A stretch of 51,973 bases of DNA from Caulobacteraceae bacterium. GTDB lineage: Bacteria > Pseudomonadota > Alphaproteobacteria > Caulobacterales > Caulobacteraceae. Numbering within the stretch: position 1 is the stretch's first letter; each line of letters opens with the position of its first letter. The notes under the pieces are model-generated. The model was not told the origin of the DNA, did not search any database, and saw nothing but the letters and a program-made list of their open reading frames with translations. Below are positions 1 through 8,858 of the stretch, one piece after another. The stretch spans positions 1-51,973 of the forward strand of contig CANESI010000018.1 in the NCBI GenBank assembly GCA_947441065.1. Direction: 5' to 3'. The translations under genes were made by a program, and so were the position numbers.

Positions 1-1
1 G

Positions 2-1582
2 GCGGCCTTGAAGATCGCCGTTGATATGGCGGCGGACGGCATGATCACCCAAGAAGAGGCGATCTTGCGCGTTGAGCCCTCGGCGCTGGACCAGCTCTTG
101 CACCCCACCATCGATCCCAAGGCCGAGCGCAATGTCATTGCTCAGGGCCTGCCCGCATCGCCCGGTGCGGCGACGGGGACGGTCGTGTTTGATTCCGAAG
201 AGGCCGAGCGTCTGGGCAATTCGGGCCACTCGGTCATTCTGGTCCGCGACGAGACCAGCCCCGAAGATATCCACGGCATGCACGCGGCACGCGGCATTGT
301 CACGGCGCGCGGGGGCATGACCAGTCACGCCGCTGTGGTTGCGCGCGGTATGGGGCGGCCTTGCGTCTCGGGCGCAGGCGAGATCCACATCGACGGCAAG
401 GCGGGCGAGTTCCGCTGCCGGGGCCGGACCTTCAAGGCCGGTGACATCATCACCATCGACGGCTCGCGCGGCGAGGTTCTGGCCGGGGCGGTCAAGATGG
501 TTGAGCCTGAACTGACCGGCGATTTCGCGACCCTGATGGTCTGGGCCGATAAGGTGCGCCGCCTGAAGGTGCGCGCCAATGCCGAGACGCCTTTGGATGC
601 CCAGACGGCCCGCCAGTTTGGGGCCGAGGGCATTGGGCTTTGCCGTACCGAGCACATGTTCTTTGACGCCGACCGTATCGCCGCCGTGCGCGAGATGATC
701 TTGGCTGATGATGAGGCTGGTCGCCGCCTCGCCCTGGCTAAGATATTACCGATGCAGCGTAATGATTTTACGCAGCTTTTCACGATCATGGCGGGGCTTC
801 CCGTCACCATCCGCCTGCTCGATCCACCGCTGCACGAGTTCTTGCCCCATACGGAAGAGGATGTGCGGGCTGTAGCTGAGTCGACCGGGCTCGATGCGCA
901 AAAGCTGCTGCGGCGGGCCAAGGAACTGCATGAAACCAACCCCATGCTCGGCCATCGCGGCTGCCGGTTGGGCATTTCCTATCCGGAAATCTACGAGATG
1001 CAGGTCCGTGCCATCATTGAGGCGGCCTGCGACGTCGCCAAGACCGGTGATGCGCCAGTGCCCGAAATCATGCACCCCTTGGTCGCTAAGGGTGAGGAGA
1101 TGAACTTCCTCCGTATACTGACAGACCGAACAGCCAAGGCGGTGATGGAAGAGCGCGGCGTGACCATTCAGTACATGGTCGGCACCATGATCGAGCTGCC
1201 CCGCGCCGCGATCCGGGCCGGTGATCTGGCCGAAAATGCGGAATTCTTCTCCTTCGGCACCAACGACCTGACCCAGACCACCTTTGGCATTAGCCGCGAT
1301 GACTGTAGCCGGTTCTTGGAAGCCTATCTGGCCAAGGGCATTTTCGAGCGCGACCCCTTCGTGACCATCGACCAAGAGGGCGTCGGCGATCTGATCCGCA
1401 TTGCGACCGAGCGGGGCAGGGCTGTGCGTCCGGATGTTAAGCTCGGCATCTGCGGCGAACATGGCGGCGATCCGGCCTCGATTGCCTTCTGCGAGAGCGT
1501 GGGCTTGGATTATGTGTCGTGCTCGCCCTACCGGGTGCCCATCGCCCGGTTGGCGGCGGCGCAGGCGGCGTTGACTCGGTAG
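2..1582 (+). CDS. ppdK: Pyruvate, phosphate dikinase, C-terminal part (5' end outside window)
   Basis: Pyruvate phosphate dikinase interconverts pyruvate + ATP + Pi and PEP + AMP + PPi in the cytoplasm. The frame is open from the first bases, so the N-terminal ATP-grasp half lies upstream; about 526 of the usual ~880-900 residues are visible. The swivelling phosphohistidine domain carries GGMTSHAAVVARG, with the phospho-accepting His at bases 326-328. The PEP/pyruvate TIM barrel follows, with GLCRTEHMFF, EIMHPLV, GTNDLTQTTFG and the catalytic Cys of GICGEHGGDP at bases 1451-1453. The TTG at base 8 is simply inside the gene. PEP synthase and PTS enzyme I share this barrel, but these motifs fit PPDK best. 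A strong palindrome follows the stop codon. Confidence 0.95.
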   Translation, partial: AALKIAVDMAADGMITQEEAILRVEPSALDQLLHPTIDPKAERNVIAQGLPASPGAATGTVVFDSEEAERLGNSGHSVILVRDETSPEDIHGMHAARGIVTARGGMTSHAAVVARGMGRPCVSGAGEIHIDGKAGEFRCRGRTFKAGDIITIDGSRGEVLAGAVKMVEPELTGDFATLMVWADKVRRLKVRANAETPLDAQTARQFGAEGIGLCRTEHMFFDADRIAAVREMILADDEAGRRLALAKILPMQRNDFTQLFTIMAGLPVTIRLLDPPLHEFLPHTEEDVRAVAESTGLDAQKLLRRAKELHETNPMLGHRGCRLGISYPEIYEMQVRAIIEAACDVAKTGDAPVPEIMHPLVAKGEEMNFLRILTDRTAKAVMEERGVTIQYMVGTMIELPRAAIRAGDLAENAEFFSFGTNDLTQTTFGISRDDCSRFLEAYLAKGIFERDPFVTIDQEGVGDLIRIATERGRAVRPDVKLGICGEHGGDPASIAFCESVGLDYVSCSPYRVPIARLAAAQAALTR

Positions 1583-1621
1583 GTTAGGGGCCGCGAACCC
1601 CCTTCCCCCACTGCGCGGGTG

Positions 1622-1676
1622 CTTCCCCCAGAGGGGGAAGATTTCGCTGTCGTTGATCTTCCCCCTCTGGGGGAAG
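1622..1676. repeat. Perfect 21-bp inverted repeat (hairpin) downstream of ppdK
   Basis: Bases 1622-1642 and 1656-1676 are exact reverse complements separated by 13 bases (arm cttcccccagagggggaaga plus t). Each arm is itself nearly palindromic, so alternative foldings exist. There is no T-run, so it is not a classical intrinsic terminator. Lying between two same-strand genes it could still slow polymerase or protect the ppdK 3' end. It resembles the dispersed intergenic palindromes found elsewhere in this window. Confidence 0.8.
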
Positions 1677-1725
1677 TACCGGCGAAGCCGGGGTAGGGGG
1701 TCTTGTTTAAGTCAAACAAACAAGG

Positions 1726-1768
1726 CCCTCACCCAACCCTCTCCCTCAGGGAGAGGGTTGGGTGAGGG
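1726..1768. repeat. Dispersed palindromic repeat, family A, copy 1
   Basis: Bases 1726-1746 and 1748-1768 are perfect 21-nt reverse complements around a single base (arm ccctcacccaaccctctccc plus t). The same left arm, preceded by acaaggccctcaccc, recurs near 31848 and 47346. This makes it a dispersed intergenic element rather than a gene-specific terminator. An open frame entering the next gene from upstream runs through it, but that reading is an artefact of the repeat. Confidence 0.85.
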
Positions 1769-1829
1769 GGATATACCCACCGCGCCCTCTTGCGCGTTCC
1801 CCGCGAAGGAATGGGACAGGACACAGACC

Positions 1830-2741
1830 ATGACCACCAACACCCCCAAGGCCGCACCCACCATTCCCTTGACCCATCTGGCCTTGGCACTCGCGGTTGT
1901 GGCGGTGTGGGGAAGTAATTTTGTGGTGATCAAGGTGGCCTTGGACCATTTGCCGCCCCTTCTCTTCGCCAGCTTACGGTTCTTCTTCGTCGCCTTCCCA
2001 GCGGTGTTCTTTTTCAAGCGGCCCAATGTGGCCTGGTCGCGACTGGCGACCTACGGCATCCTGATCGGGCTGGGTCAGTTTGGCATTCTCTATATCGCCA
2101 TGAACGGCCAGATCGCGCCGGGGCTGGCCTCTCTTCTGATGCAGACCCAGGTCTTCTTCACCATTGGCCTGTCCATGGTGCTGAGCGGCGAGCGGGTGAA
2201 GGCCTTTCAGGTCATAGCCCTATTGATCGCAGCAGCGGGGATTGGGGTGATCATGGCCCATGCCGATGCCTCGACCGTCACGCCCTTGGGTCTGGTGCTG
2301 ACCTTTATAGCCTCGATGAGTTGGGCCGGGGGCAATATCACGGCAAAGCGTGATCCGGGGGCGGACATGTTGGCCTATGTCTGCTGGGCGAGTCTCTTTT
2401 CTATCCCGCCTCTGGTGATCCTGTCCCTGACCCTAGAGGGCTGGCCCGCCATGGTTCACGCCGTCAGGGTTGCTGACGCTGCGACCTGGGCAGCAGTGGC
2501 TTGGCAGTCGGTGGGCAATAGTCTTTTTGGTTATAGCGTCTGGGGCTGGCTCTTGGCGCGCCATCCAGCGGCTACGATCACGCCCATGGCCCTGTTGGTG
2601 CCGGTCTTTGGTATGATCACAGCCAACCTAATGCTGGGCGAGGCCATGCCGGTCTGGAAACTGACCGCTGCGGGCCTTGTCATGATGGGGCTGGGCGTCA
2701 ATGTCGCTTGGCCGCAGATCAGCAAGGCCCTAAGGCGCTAG
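1830..2741 (+). CDS. EamA/DMT-family transporter
   Basis: Predicted inner-membrane exporter of about 303 residues with two EamA repeats and roughly ten transmembrane helices. The substrate cannot be read from sequence; relatives export amino acids or other metabolites. Early landmarks are the helix LALAVVAVWGSNFVVIKVAL and then the DHLPPLLFASLRF loop, both typical of EamA domain 1. The second repeat begins near the SMSWAGGNI segment. I chose the ATG at 1830 because the upstream in-frame extension to 1653 only translates the intergenic repeats. The gene is convergent with the FabH-like gene: the two stop codons share CTAG at 2738-2741. Confidence 0.88.
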   Translation: MTTNTPKAAPTIPLTHLALALAVVAVWGSNFVVIKVALDHLPPLLFASLRFFFVAFPAVFFFKRPNVAWSRLATYGILIGLGQFGILYIAMNGQIAPGLASLLMQTQVFFTIGLSMVLSGERVKAFQVIALLIAAAGIGVIMAHADASTVTPLGLVLTFIASMSWAGGNITAKRDPGADMLAYVCWASLFSIPPLVILSLTLEGWPAMVHAVRVADAATWAAVAWQSVGNSLFGYSVWGWLLARHPAATITPMALLVPVFGMITANLMLGEAMPVWKLTAAGLVMMGLGVNVAWPQISKALRR

Positions 2742-3859
2742 GCCCGCTTGCGCACAAAGACGGTGCCTGCCGAATAGCCTGCACCAAAGCTACAGATCAA
2801 ACCCGTCTCACCCGCTGCAAAGCCTTGATTATGCAGGTGGAAGGCGATGATCGATCCGGCGGATGAGGTGTTGGCATAGGTGTCCAGAACGATGATGTTC
2901 TCTTCGGGCGTTGGGTCACGGCCCAGAACCTTGCGGCCAATCATGTCGTTCATATTGATATTGGCCTGATGCAGCCACATGCGCTTGAGCTCGGAGCGTT
3001 CGAGGCCCAGTTCACCGGCATGGTCGATGATCATCTCGGCAACCATGGGCACCACATCCTTAAAGACCTTGCGGCCCTGTTGGATGAACAGCTTGTCGGG
3101 CTTGCCGATTCCCTCGGGCGCAGCATTGTTCAGGAAGCCGAAATTGTTGCGGATATTGTTGGAAAAAACCGTCTTGAGGCGCGTGCCCAGAATGTCCCAG
3201 CCGCCCGGTCCGGCCTGATCAGCCGCCTCAACGATCACGGCGGTGGCCACGTCGCCAAAGATGAAGTGGCTGTCCCGGTCCTTAAAGTTCAGGTGGCCGG
3301 AACAGACCTCTGGATTGACCATCAGCACCGCCTTGGCCGAACCTGAGGCGATGAAGTCGGCAGCCGTCTTGATACCAAAGGTCGCCGAAGAACAGGCGAC
3401 ATTCATGTCAAAGCCGAACCCCTCGATGCCGAGCGCATTTTGGATCTCGACCGCCATGGCCGGATAGGCGCGCTGCATGTTGGAACAGGCGCAGAGCACA
3501 GCCCCAATCTCGCTGACCGGCTTGCCCCAAGCTTCAATCGCCTGACGCGCGGCGGCGACGGCCATTTCAGCGAGGATCGACAGCTCGTCATTGGAGCGCT
3601 CGGGCAGTTGCGGACGCATGATGGCCGGATCGATGATGCCGTCCTTATTCATCACGAAGCGCGACTGGATACCGGAGGCCTTTTGCACAAATTCGGGGGA
3701 GGAGGGTTGCAGCGCCTCGACCGTTCCCGCCTCAATCGCCGCAGCGTGCTCTTCATTGAAGTTGGCGACATAGGTGTTGAAGGTGTTCACCAGCTCGGTG
3801 TTCGAGATCGAATAGGGCGGGGTGAACAGGCCGGTGGCGGCGATAACGGCTTTTTGCAC
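2738..3859 (-). CDS. Beta-ketoacyl-ACP synthase III (FabH-like)
   Basis: Thiolase-fold condensing enzyme expected to join an acyl-CoA starter to malonyl-ACP. With a GTG start at 3859 it has 373 residues and the full triad: Cys156 (NVACSSATFG), His297 (LHQANIN) and Asn330 (YANTSSAG). The frame stays open to a TTG at 3898, but that TTG has no Shine-Dalgarno sequence, whereas the GTG has AAGGA ten bases upstream. It is longer than housekeeping FabH (~320 aa), with an insertion after the N-terminal strand, as in the alphaproteobacterial FabH-like subfamily. It may therefore serve a special lipid rather than general fatty-acid initiation. Nearby on the other strand lies a fatty acid hydroxylase. 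Confidence 0.85.
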   Translation of the reverse strand: MQKAVIAATGLFTPPYSISNTELVNTFNTYVANFNEEHAAAIEAGTVEALQPSSPEFVQKASGIQSRFVMNKDGIIDPAIMRPQLPERSNDELSILAEMAVAAARQAIEAWGKPVSEIGAVLCACSNMQRAYPAMAVEIQNALGIEGFGFDMNVACSSATFGIKTAADFIASGSAKAVLMVNPEVCSGHLNFKDRDSHFIFGDVATAVIVEAADQAGPGGWDILGTRLKTVFSNNIRNNFGFLNNAAPEGIGKPDKLFIQQGRKVFKDVVPMVAEMIIDHAGELGLERSELKRMWLHQANINMNDMIGRKVLGRDPTPEENIIVLDTYANTSSAGSIIAFHLHNQGFAAGETGLICSFGAGYSAGTVFVRKRA

Positions 3860-4053
3860 GGGATAGCGATCCTTTTCGAGGCGCTGCCACTGCTGCAACG
3901 GGATGAAGCAGGGCCAAAGCGCGCGTCGGCACTATGAGATTCTGTCCCCTAGATAGCATGGCGAAGGACGCCGTCACCAGTGGGTTGCGCTGGGTCATGC
4001 TTGACGCGGGCCACGGTGCAGGTGAGGGTCGGCAAAACAGTGGGGCGGCTTGC

Positions 4054-4452
4054 GTGACTTTGAAATATATCATCACCCAGTTGGTGACCTTGGCCATTGT
4101 CGGCGGGATCATGGGACTGGTCGCTTGGGTCAAGATACCGCGTGCGACCCCGCCCTTGGACGAGGCTGAGGTAAAGCGCCGATTGGCCGAAGACTTTCCC
4201 CAGACCCCCTTGGATCAGATCTGGCTGGCGCTAGATGGAGCGGGGGCGGTTGCGAGGTCTGGTGATCTAGCCCTTTTGCTGTTTCGCATGGGCGATAGCT
4301 ATGTTTCGCGCAGCATGGCCTGGTCTCAAGCGCTTCAGGCGCAAGCGATCAAGGGCCGGTTTTGTTTTAGATTCAATGATTTTGCAGCCCCAAAGGCGTC
4401 GTTGGCCCTCGCGCCAAACTGGGCCAAGGCCGCAATGGGAGAGACGATCTAA
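4054..4452 (+). CDS. Uncharacterised small membrane-anchored protein
   Basis: About 132 residues from a GTG at 4054. I do not recognise the family. The N-terminus (ITQLVTLAIVGGIMGLVAWV) is one hydrophobic helix, followed by a soluble domain with a charged helix (EAEVKRRLAEDF), so it is probably a single-pass inner-membrane protein. The frame is open further upstream to 3934, but that extension is not hydrophobic in the expected place and the GTG puts the membrane helix at the N-terminus. Its TAA overlaps the ATG of the fatty acid hydroxylase by one base (TAATG), suggesting translational coupling and a shared role at the membrane. Confidence 0.55.
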   Translation: MTLKYIITQLVTLAIVGGIMGLVAWVKIPRATPPLDEAEVKRRLAEDFPQTPLDQIWLALDGAGAVARSGDLALLLFRMGDSYVSRSMAWSQALQAQAIKGRFCFRFNDFAAPKASLALAPNWAKAAMGETI

Positions 4453-5393
4453 TGGCTGCCCCCTCTGTACCGGCAATTGATCCGGTTACGCTCGCTGTCC
4501 CCTTTTTCATTCTCGCCATCGTGCTCGAGATCATTTTGGCCCGAATGGGCAAGGTCAAGGCGGTCTATGAGGCTAAGGATACCGCGACCTCCTTGCTGAT
4601 GGGGTTCGGGAGCGGCATAGCCGGGCTCTTGACCGGGGGCATTGTCTTTGCGGCCTCGGTTTGGGTCTACAATTATCGCCTGTTTGACATCCCCATGTCG
4701 GCGGCTTGGGCGTGGCTCGCGATCTTCCTGCTGGAGGACCTGACCTACTATTGGTTCCATCGTTTGAGCCACGAGCGGCGGTTTTGGTGGGCGGCGCACG
4801 TTAATCACCACACCTCACAGCACTATAATCTGGCCACGGCCCTGCGTCAGACCTGGACGGGCGGAGCGGCGGGAACCTGGGCCCTGTGGCTGCCCCTATC
4901 CTTGCTCGGCTTCCCGCCAGCCATGATCGCCATCCAAAAGGGGATCAGTCTGGTCTATCAGTTCTGGATCCATACAGAGGCCGTGCGCCGGATGCCGGTC
5001 TGGTTCGAGGCCCTGTTCAATACCCCGTCCCATCACCGGGTCCATCATGCGCGCAATCCGCGCTATCTGGACAGCAACTATGCCGGCATCCTGATCATCT
5101 GGGACCGCATGTTTGGCACCTTTGTGCCGGAACTGGATGAGGAGCCGTGCCGTTATGGCGTGGTCAAAAACCTTGGGGATTTCAATATTTTCCGCGTGGC
5201 TTTTCACGAATGGGTTGGGATCTTTTCGGACCTCTTGACGGCCCGGTCTTTGCGGGAAGCCTTTGGCTATCTGTTCGGCGCGCCCGGTTGGAGCCCGGAT
5301 GGATCGCGGCAAACCTCCACCATGCTCAAGGCGCAGTGGGCAGATATGCAAACGGCGGAACCGGTGAAAACCGATCCCGCCGCAGCGTCCTAG
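4452..5393 (+). CDS. Fatty acid hydroxylase / sterol desaturase family protein
   Basis: Integral-membrane di-iron oxygenase of 313 residues. The three histidine clusters are intact: HRLSH (103-107), HVNHH (116-120) and HHRVHH (194-199). Hydrophobic helices flank them, including AVPFFILAIVLEIILA near the N-terminus. The family uses O2 to hydroxylate or desaturate lipids such as sterols, hopanoids, carotenoids, fatty acids or alkylglycerols; the substrate cannot be deduced here. It is translationally coupled to the preceding small membrane protein and convergent with a TonB-dependent receptor 16 bases away. The divergent FabH-like gene upstream hints at lipid modification, but this is only positional. 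Confidence 0.88.
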   Translation: MAAPSVPAIDPVTLAVPFFILAIVLEIILARMGKVKAVYEAKDTATSLLMGFGSGIAGLLTGGIVFAASVWVYNYRLFDIPMSAAWAWLAIFLLEDLTYYWFHRLSHERRFWWAAHVNHHTSQHYNLATALRQTWTGGAAGTWALWLPLSLLGFPPAMIAIQKGISLVYQFWIHTEAVRRMPVWFEALFNTPSHHRVHHARNPRYLDSNYAGILIIWDRMFGTFVPELDEEPCRYGVVKNLGDFNIFRVAFHEWVGIFSDLLTARSLREAFGYLFGAPGWSPDGSRQTSTMLKAQWADMQTAEPVKTDPAAAS

Positions 5394-5409
5394 AGTGGAG
5401 GTCTAAGCT

Positions 5410-7665
5410 TTAGAACTGCTTGCGCAGGGTCACGAACATCTGACGTGGCGAGCCAACCATAAGGGTTTGGCCATCGCCCGTTGGGTCGGAATTGCCAAAG
5501 CCTGCCGAACCGACTGTCGAGATATATTGCTCATCCAGCAGGTTGGTGACATTGCCCTGAACTTCCAAACCGTTCAGCAGGGTATTGTCGGACTTGAAGC
5601 GATAGCCGACGGTCAGATCAAAGACGCTAACCGAAGGCACCGTAGCGTCGCCCGTGTAGGTGTAGGTACGCTGGTCCGTATAGGAACCGTTCAGGCTTCC
5701 GAATAGAGCGCCGTCATCATAGGAAAGCGTGCCCTTGAGCATGTTTTCTGGTGCATCGACGATGGTCTTGCCGGAGATCTTGGCCGTGACGACACCAGCG
5801 CCATTGCGCACGTCATCGTCATAGGTCGACTTGTTGAAGGAGTAGGAGCCCGACAGCTTCCAATCGTCGGTCAGACGATAGGTACCCGCAAACTCCAGAC
5901 CGTCCGAGGTCACGCCGCCGACATTGGTCAGAACGGTTGGGTTACCAACGATGGCCGCACCCGTAGAGGTGCCCAAGATGCGGTTGTCGAACTTGACGTG
6001 ATAGAGCGCCAAGACGCCTTGGAAATTTTCGTTCCGATAGCGATAGCCGCCTTCAATCGTCTTGGAGGTTTCTGGGTTCAGCTTTGACTTGATCGCTTCA
6101 AAACCCGCTTGGCTGGTCGAGAAGGGACCCGAGGTGGCCGACGACACAAAGGCGCGAGCATTTTCGCCGTAGGAGCCGAACACTTCGCCCATGGCACCGA
6201 GGTCATAGTTGAAACCAACCTGTGGCAGGAAGCCCTCATCGACCTTGATCGAACCAACGGCATTGGAGCCGATCAGGCGAACAGCTTCGTTTTCAACATT
6301 GATGGTCTTGAAGCCAAAATTGACCTTTAAGGCGTCACTGACCCGCCATGTATCTTGCAGATACATGTTGTTGGTCTTGGTGTTGAAATTGTATTCCCAC
6401 TGGGTGAAGAAGGGTCCCGTTTGGAACTTCAGGCTGTCGCGTGGCTTGTCGACGCTGTTGCCGTAGAAGCGGCGGGCGTGATGAAAATCGTTATCTTCCG
6501 TCCAGATGCCGGCTTCGATGGTGTGGTCACCAACGACATAGGTCACGTTCGCAAGAAAGCCCAAACGGTCGATATTATACTCGGAGGTACGCTCTGAAAT
6601 CGGCGCGCCGCCTGGGGTTGGCACATAGGGTGTGAACCAGGTGCCCATGCCCTTATTGGTGTGGCGATAGACGGTGGCCGTGGCTGACAGGGACTTGGTG
6701 ATGTCCCAATCAGCGGTGAAGCCGCCGAGGGTGTCCTTACGCAGGCCCGAAGCGTCAAAATAGACATCGTCAACGGTCGTGAACGGGGCTGGCATAGGCT
6801 TGCCGGTCTGGTAGGCGGTCGCGATCTGCTTGGCCAAGGTCCAGTTGTTCTTGATGTTGTCGATATTGTAGCCGAGACGCTTGATCATGTTCAGCGACAC
6901 GTCTTGATAGTCGTTCTCGGCGCGGTCAGACACGTTCAAGAAGGTGGTGGTGGTCACGGGACCGATCGGCTGAACGAACTTGGCGTCGATCTGGGTTTGC
7001 TTTTGCTCGCCGCCATAGCCCTTCCACTTTTCAGCGGTCTGGTTGGCGTAGCTGATATAGCCGCGGCCACCGGTGGGCAGGTCGCCGGTCTCAACGCGCA
7101 CGAAGCCGTGGAACGTGGCGTCGCTGCCGGTCGTCAGAGCGGTCAGGACGCCGAACTTGTTTGAGGGATCGATAGAGGTGAACTTCAGCGTACCGCCGAG
7201 GTTTGAGCTGGAAGCCGTTGAGAGGCCACCGGCACCTTGAGCCAGTTCTGCACTGGCAATGTTCTCGGAGGTAATGGCGCGGCTGATGTGCAGGCCGTTA
7301 TGGTTGCCGTAGGACATGTCGCCCAGTGGCACGCCATCAAGGGTGAAACCCATTTGATTTTGGTTGAAGCCACGAACCGAGATGCGGACGGCCCACTCGT
7401 AGGTGCCATAGGCGTCGGCAGACTGATAGTTCACGCTCGGCAGTTGCGACAGGACCTTCAGCGGGCTGGTACCCGGGGTCGCGACGAGAATGTCCACGGC
7501 CTGAACGGTCTGGACCTGGCGGGTTTCGCCACGGCCATAGACGACGATCTCTTCGACGGCGGCTTCGTTGGTGGCGATTGCAGCCGCTTCGGCCTCAGCG
7601 GCGAAGGCAGGTGCTGCACAGCACAGAGCGAGCGCGGAGGCGCTCAAGAGAAGACGTAATTGCAT
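5410..7665 (-). CDS. TonB-dependent outer-membrane receptor
   Basis: 751 residues. A signal peptide (about residues 1-22, ending APAFA) is followed by a TonB-box-like EEIVVYG. The plug domain contains the conserved segments ISVRGFNQNQ and FTLDGVPLGD. A long beta-barrel with alternating aromatic strands ends in terminal Phe (LRKQF), the usual outer-membrane insertion signal. Such receptors take up siderophores, vitamins, sugars or peptides using TonB energy. Caulobacterales carry many, and the ligand cannot be assigned from sequence. No FecI/FecR pair, transporter or degradative gene lies beside it. It appears monocistronic; its promoter must lie in the 149-base gap at 7666-7814. Confidence 0.93.
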   Translation of the reverse strand: MQLRLLLSASALALCCAAPAFAAEAEAAAIATNEAAVEEIVVYGRGETRQVQTVQAVDILVATPGTSPLKVLSQLPSVNYQSADAYGTYEWAVRISVRGFNQNQMGFTLDGVPLGDMSYGNHNGLHISRAITSENIASAELAQGAGGLSTASSSNLGGTLKFTSIDPSNKFGVLTALTTGSDATFHGFVRVETGDLPTGGRGYISYANQTAEKWKGYGGEQKQTQIDAKFVQPIGPVTTTTFLNVSDRAENDYQDVSLNMIKRLGYNIDNIKNNWTLAKQIATAYQTGKPMPAPFTTVDDVYFDASGLRKDTLGGFTADWDITKSLSATATVYRHTNKGMGTWFTPYVPTPGGAPISERTSEYNIDRLGFLANVTYVVGDHTIEAGIWTEDNDFHHARRFYGNSVDKPRDSLKFQTGPFFTQWEYNFNTKTNNMYLQDTWRVSDALKVNFGFKTINVENEAVRLIGSNAVGSIKVDEGFLPQVGFNYDLGAMGEVFGSYGENARAFVSSATSGPFSTSQAGFEAIKSKLNPETSKTIEGGYRYRNENFQGVLALYHVKFDNRILGTSTGAAIVGNPTVLTNVGGVTSDGLEFAGTYRLTDDWKLSGSYSFNKSTYDDDVRNGAGVVTAKISGKTIVDAPENMLKGTLSYDDGALFGSLNGSYTDQRTYTYTGDATVPSVSVFDLTVGYRFKSDNTLLNGLEVQGNVTNLLDEQYISTVGSAGFGNSDPTGDGQTLMVGSPRQMFVTLRKQF

Positions 7666-7814
7666 TTGGATATCCCCGTTAGCCCGACCGCATTTTGCGC
7701 AGTTGGATCAGGGGTGGGGTTAACGATGTTCTGTGACGGTAACAGTTCGATAATATGACACTTTTACTAAAACTGGCCGATTTCTATCGTCAGTTCAAAG
7801 TGGCGAGCGGGTGT

Positions 7815-8816
7815 TTATGACCCGTCGCGGATGAGGGGTAGGGAAAGTCCGAGGGTCGAGCGGTTTTGCAGTTGTTCGCGACAGAAGCGGAATAGCTCGG
7901 CGGGGCGACCGCCGGTCTCCACATCATAGCGCCCAAGCCCCTCGACAAGACCGGTCCGGTCCAACACGCGTCGGAAGTTCTGCTTATGCAGCTTGACGCC
8001 GGCCACGGCCTCAACCGTCCTTTGCAGTTCGGAAAGGGTAAAGGTGGGGGCGGTCAGTTCGAAGACAACGGGGCGATATTTCAGCTTGCCGCGCAAACGG
8101 CCCAGACCTGTGGCCAAGATGCGGCGGTGATCGGAGATCATAGGCTCACCAAAGGCAGGCGATAGGGCTTGGGGTTCTGGCGCGGGCAGACCCCAGGCTC
8201 GGTCACGGTCACGCGCGGCCTCGGGGGCCAGTCCGGCCTCATAGAGAAGCTCGTATCGTTCTAGAACCCGTTCTTCATTCCAAAGCGCGCCGTCGAGGGC
8301 AAACAGGGTGCGGGCGCGATCAAGGCGGCTCTCGCCTTCATTGCCGCGTCCTGCAGAGGCCCAGTTGCGCAAGGCCGGGGCAATGGCCTCATCAATCAAG
8401 ATCGGGCGACCCTGCCGCCAATCTTCCCACGGAAAGAACCGTGACCAAGACGACCAGGCGGTGTCGGGGGCGGAGGTGTCAATGGGCACGGGCGTTAGGG
8501 CCAGATAGCCCACCGAGATCACCCGCGCTGCGCCTGCGCCAACATCTGCGAGCGGGGCGTCGCGGCCCTTGTCGCCGAAGGTATAGAGCTGCTCGACATA
8601 GCCGAGGTCAAAGCGGGTCTGTTCGGTCACGAAGGCCCGAAGCGCCAGCTCGAAGGTGCGATGGCCATCGGGATCGAACGGTCCGAACGGCAAGCCCGCA
8701 AGCGTCGAGGCCTCTCCGGTCAGGGGATCATGAGGGCGAACCGTCAAGACTACGGCCTCGCCGTCGCGGATGGCGACAACGACGGCAGACAGACCAATGA
8801 CGATCAAGGTACTCAT
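7815..8816 (-). CDS. Nudix-like NAD-type transcriptional regulator (NrtR/NadQ-like)
   Basis: 333 residues: an N-terminal Nudix-fold domain (about 1-170), a linker rich in charged residues, and a C-terminal winged-helix-like domain (about 240-325). The expected Nudix box is degenerate: after LAGLPFGPF comes ALRAFVTEQTRFDLG, lacking the REXXEE catalytic glutamates. The N-terminus therefore probably senses a ligand rather than hydrolysing it. This architecture matches the NrtR/NadQ type of NAD-metabolism regulators; NrtR members bind ADP-ribose-like ligands. Assignment to NAD control is inference. It lies 42 bases downstream of an HD phosphohydrolase gene on the same strand, probably in one operon. 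Confidence 0.7.
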   Translation of the reverse strand: MSTLIVIGLSAVVVAIRDGEAVVLTVRPHDPLTGEASTLAGLPFGPFDPDGHRTFELALRAFVTEQTRFDLGYVEQLYTFGDKGRDAPLADVGAGAARVISVGYLALTPVPIDTSAPDTAWSSWSRFFPWEDWRQGRPILIDEAIAPALRNWASAGRGNEGESRLDRARTLFALDGALWNEERVLERYELLYEAGLAPEAARDRDRAWGLPAPEPQALSPAFGEPMISDHRRILATGLGRLRGKLKYRPVVFELTAPTFTLSELQRTVEAVAGVKLHKQNFRRVLDRTGLVEGLGRYDVETGGRPAELFRFCREQLQNRSTLGLSLPLIRDGS

Positions 8817-8858
8817 AGGATTTCCCTAACCCTGACCGCGCCGATTGGCCAGAGGGGT

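Noticed and set aside
1653-1829. N-terminal extension of the first DMT transporter
   Set aside because: It translates the intergenic palindromes and pushes the first membrane helix away from the N-terminus.
3860-3898. TTG start for the FabH-like gene
   Set aside because: No Shine-Dalgarno; the GTG at 3859 has AAGGA and gives a length without a loose tail.
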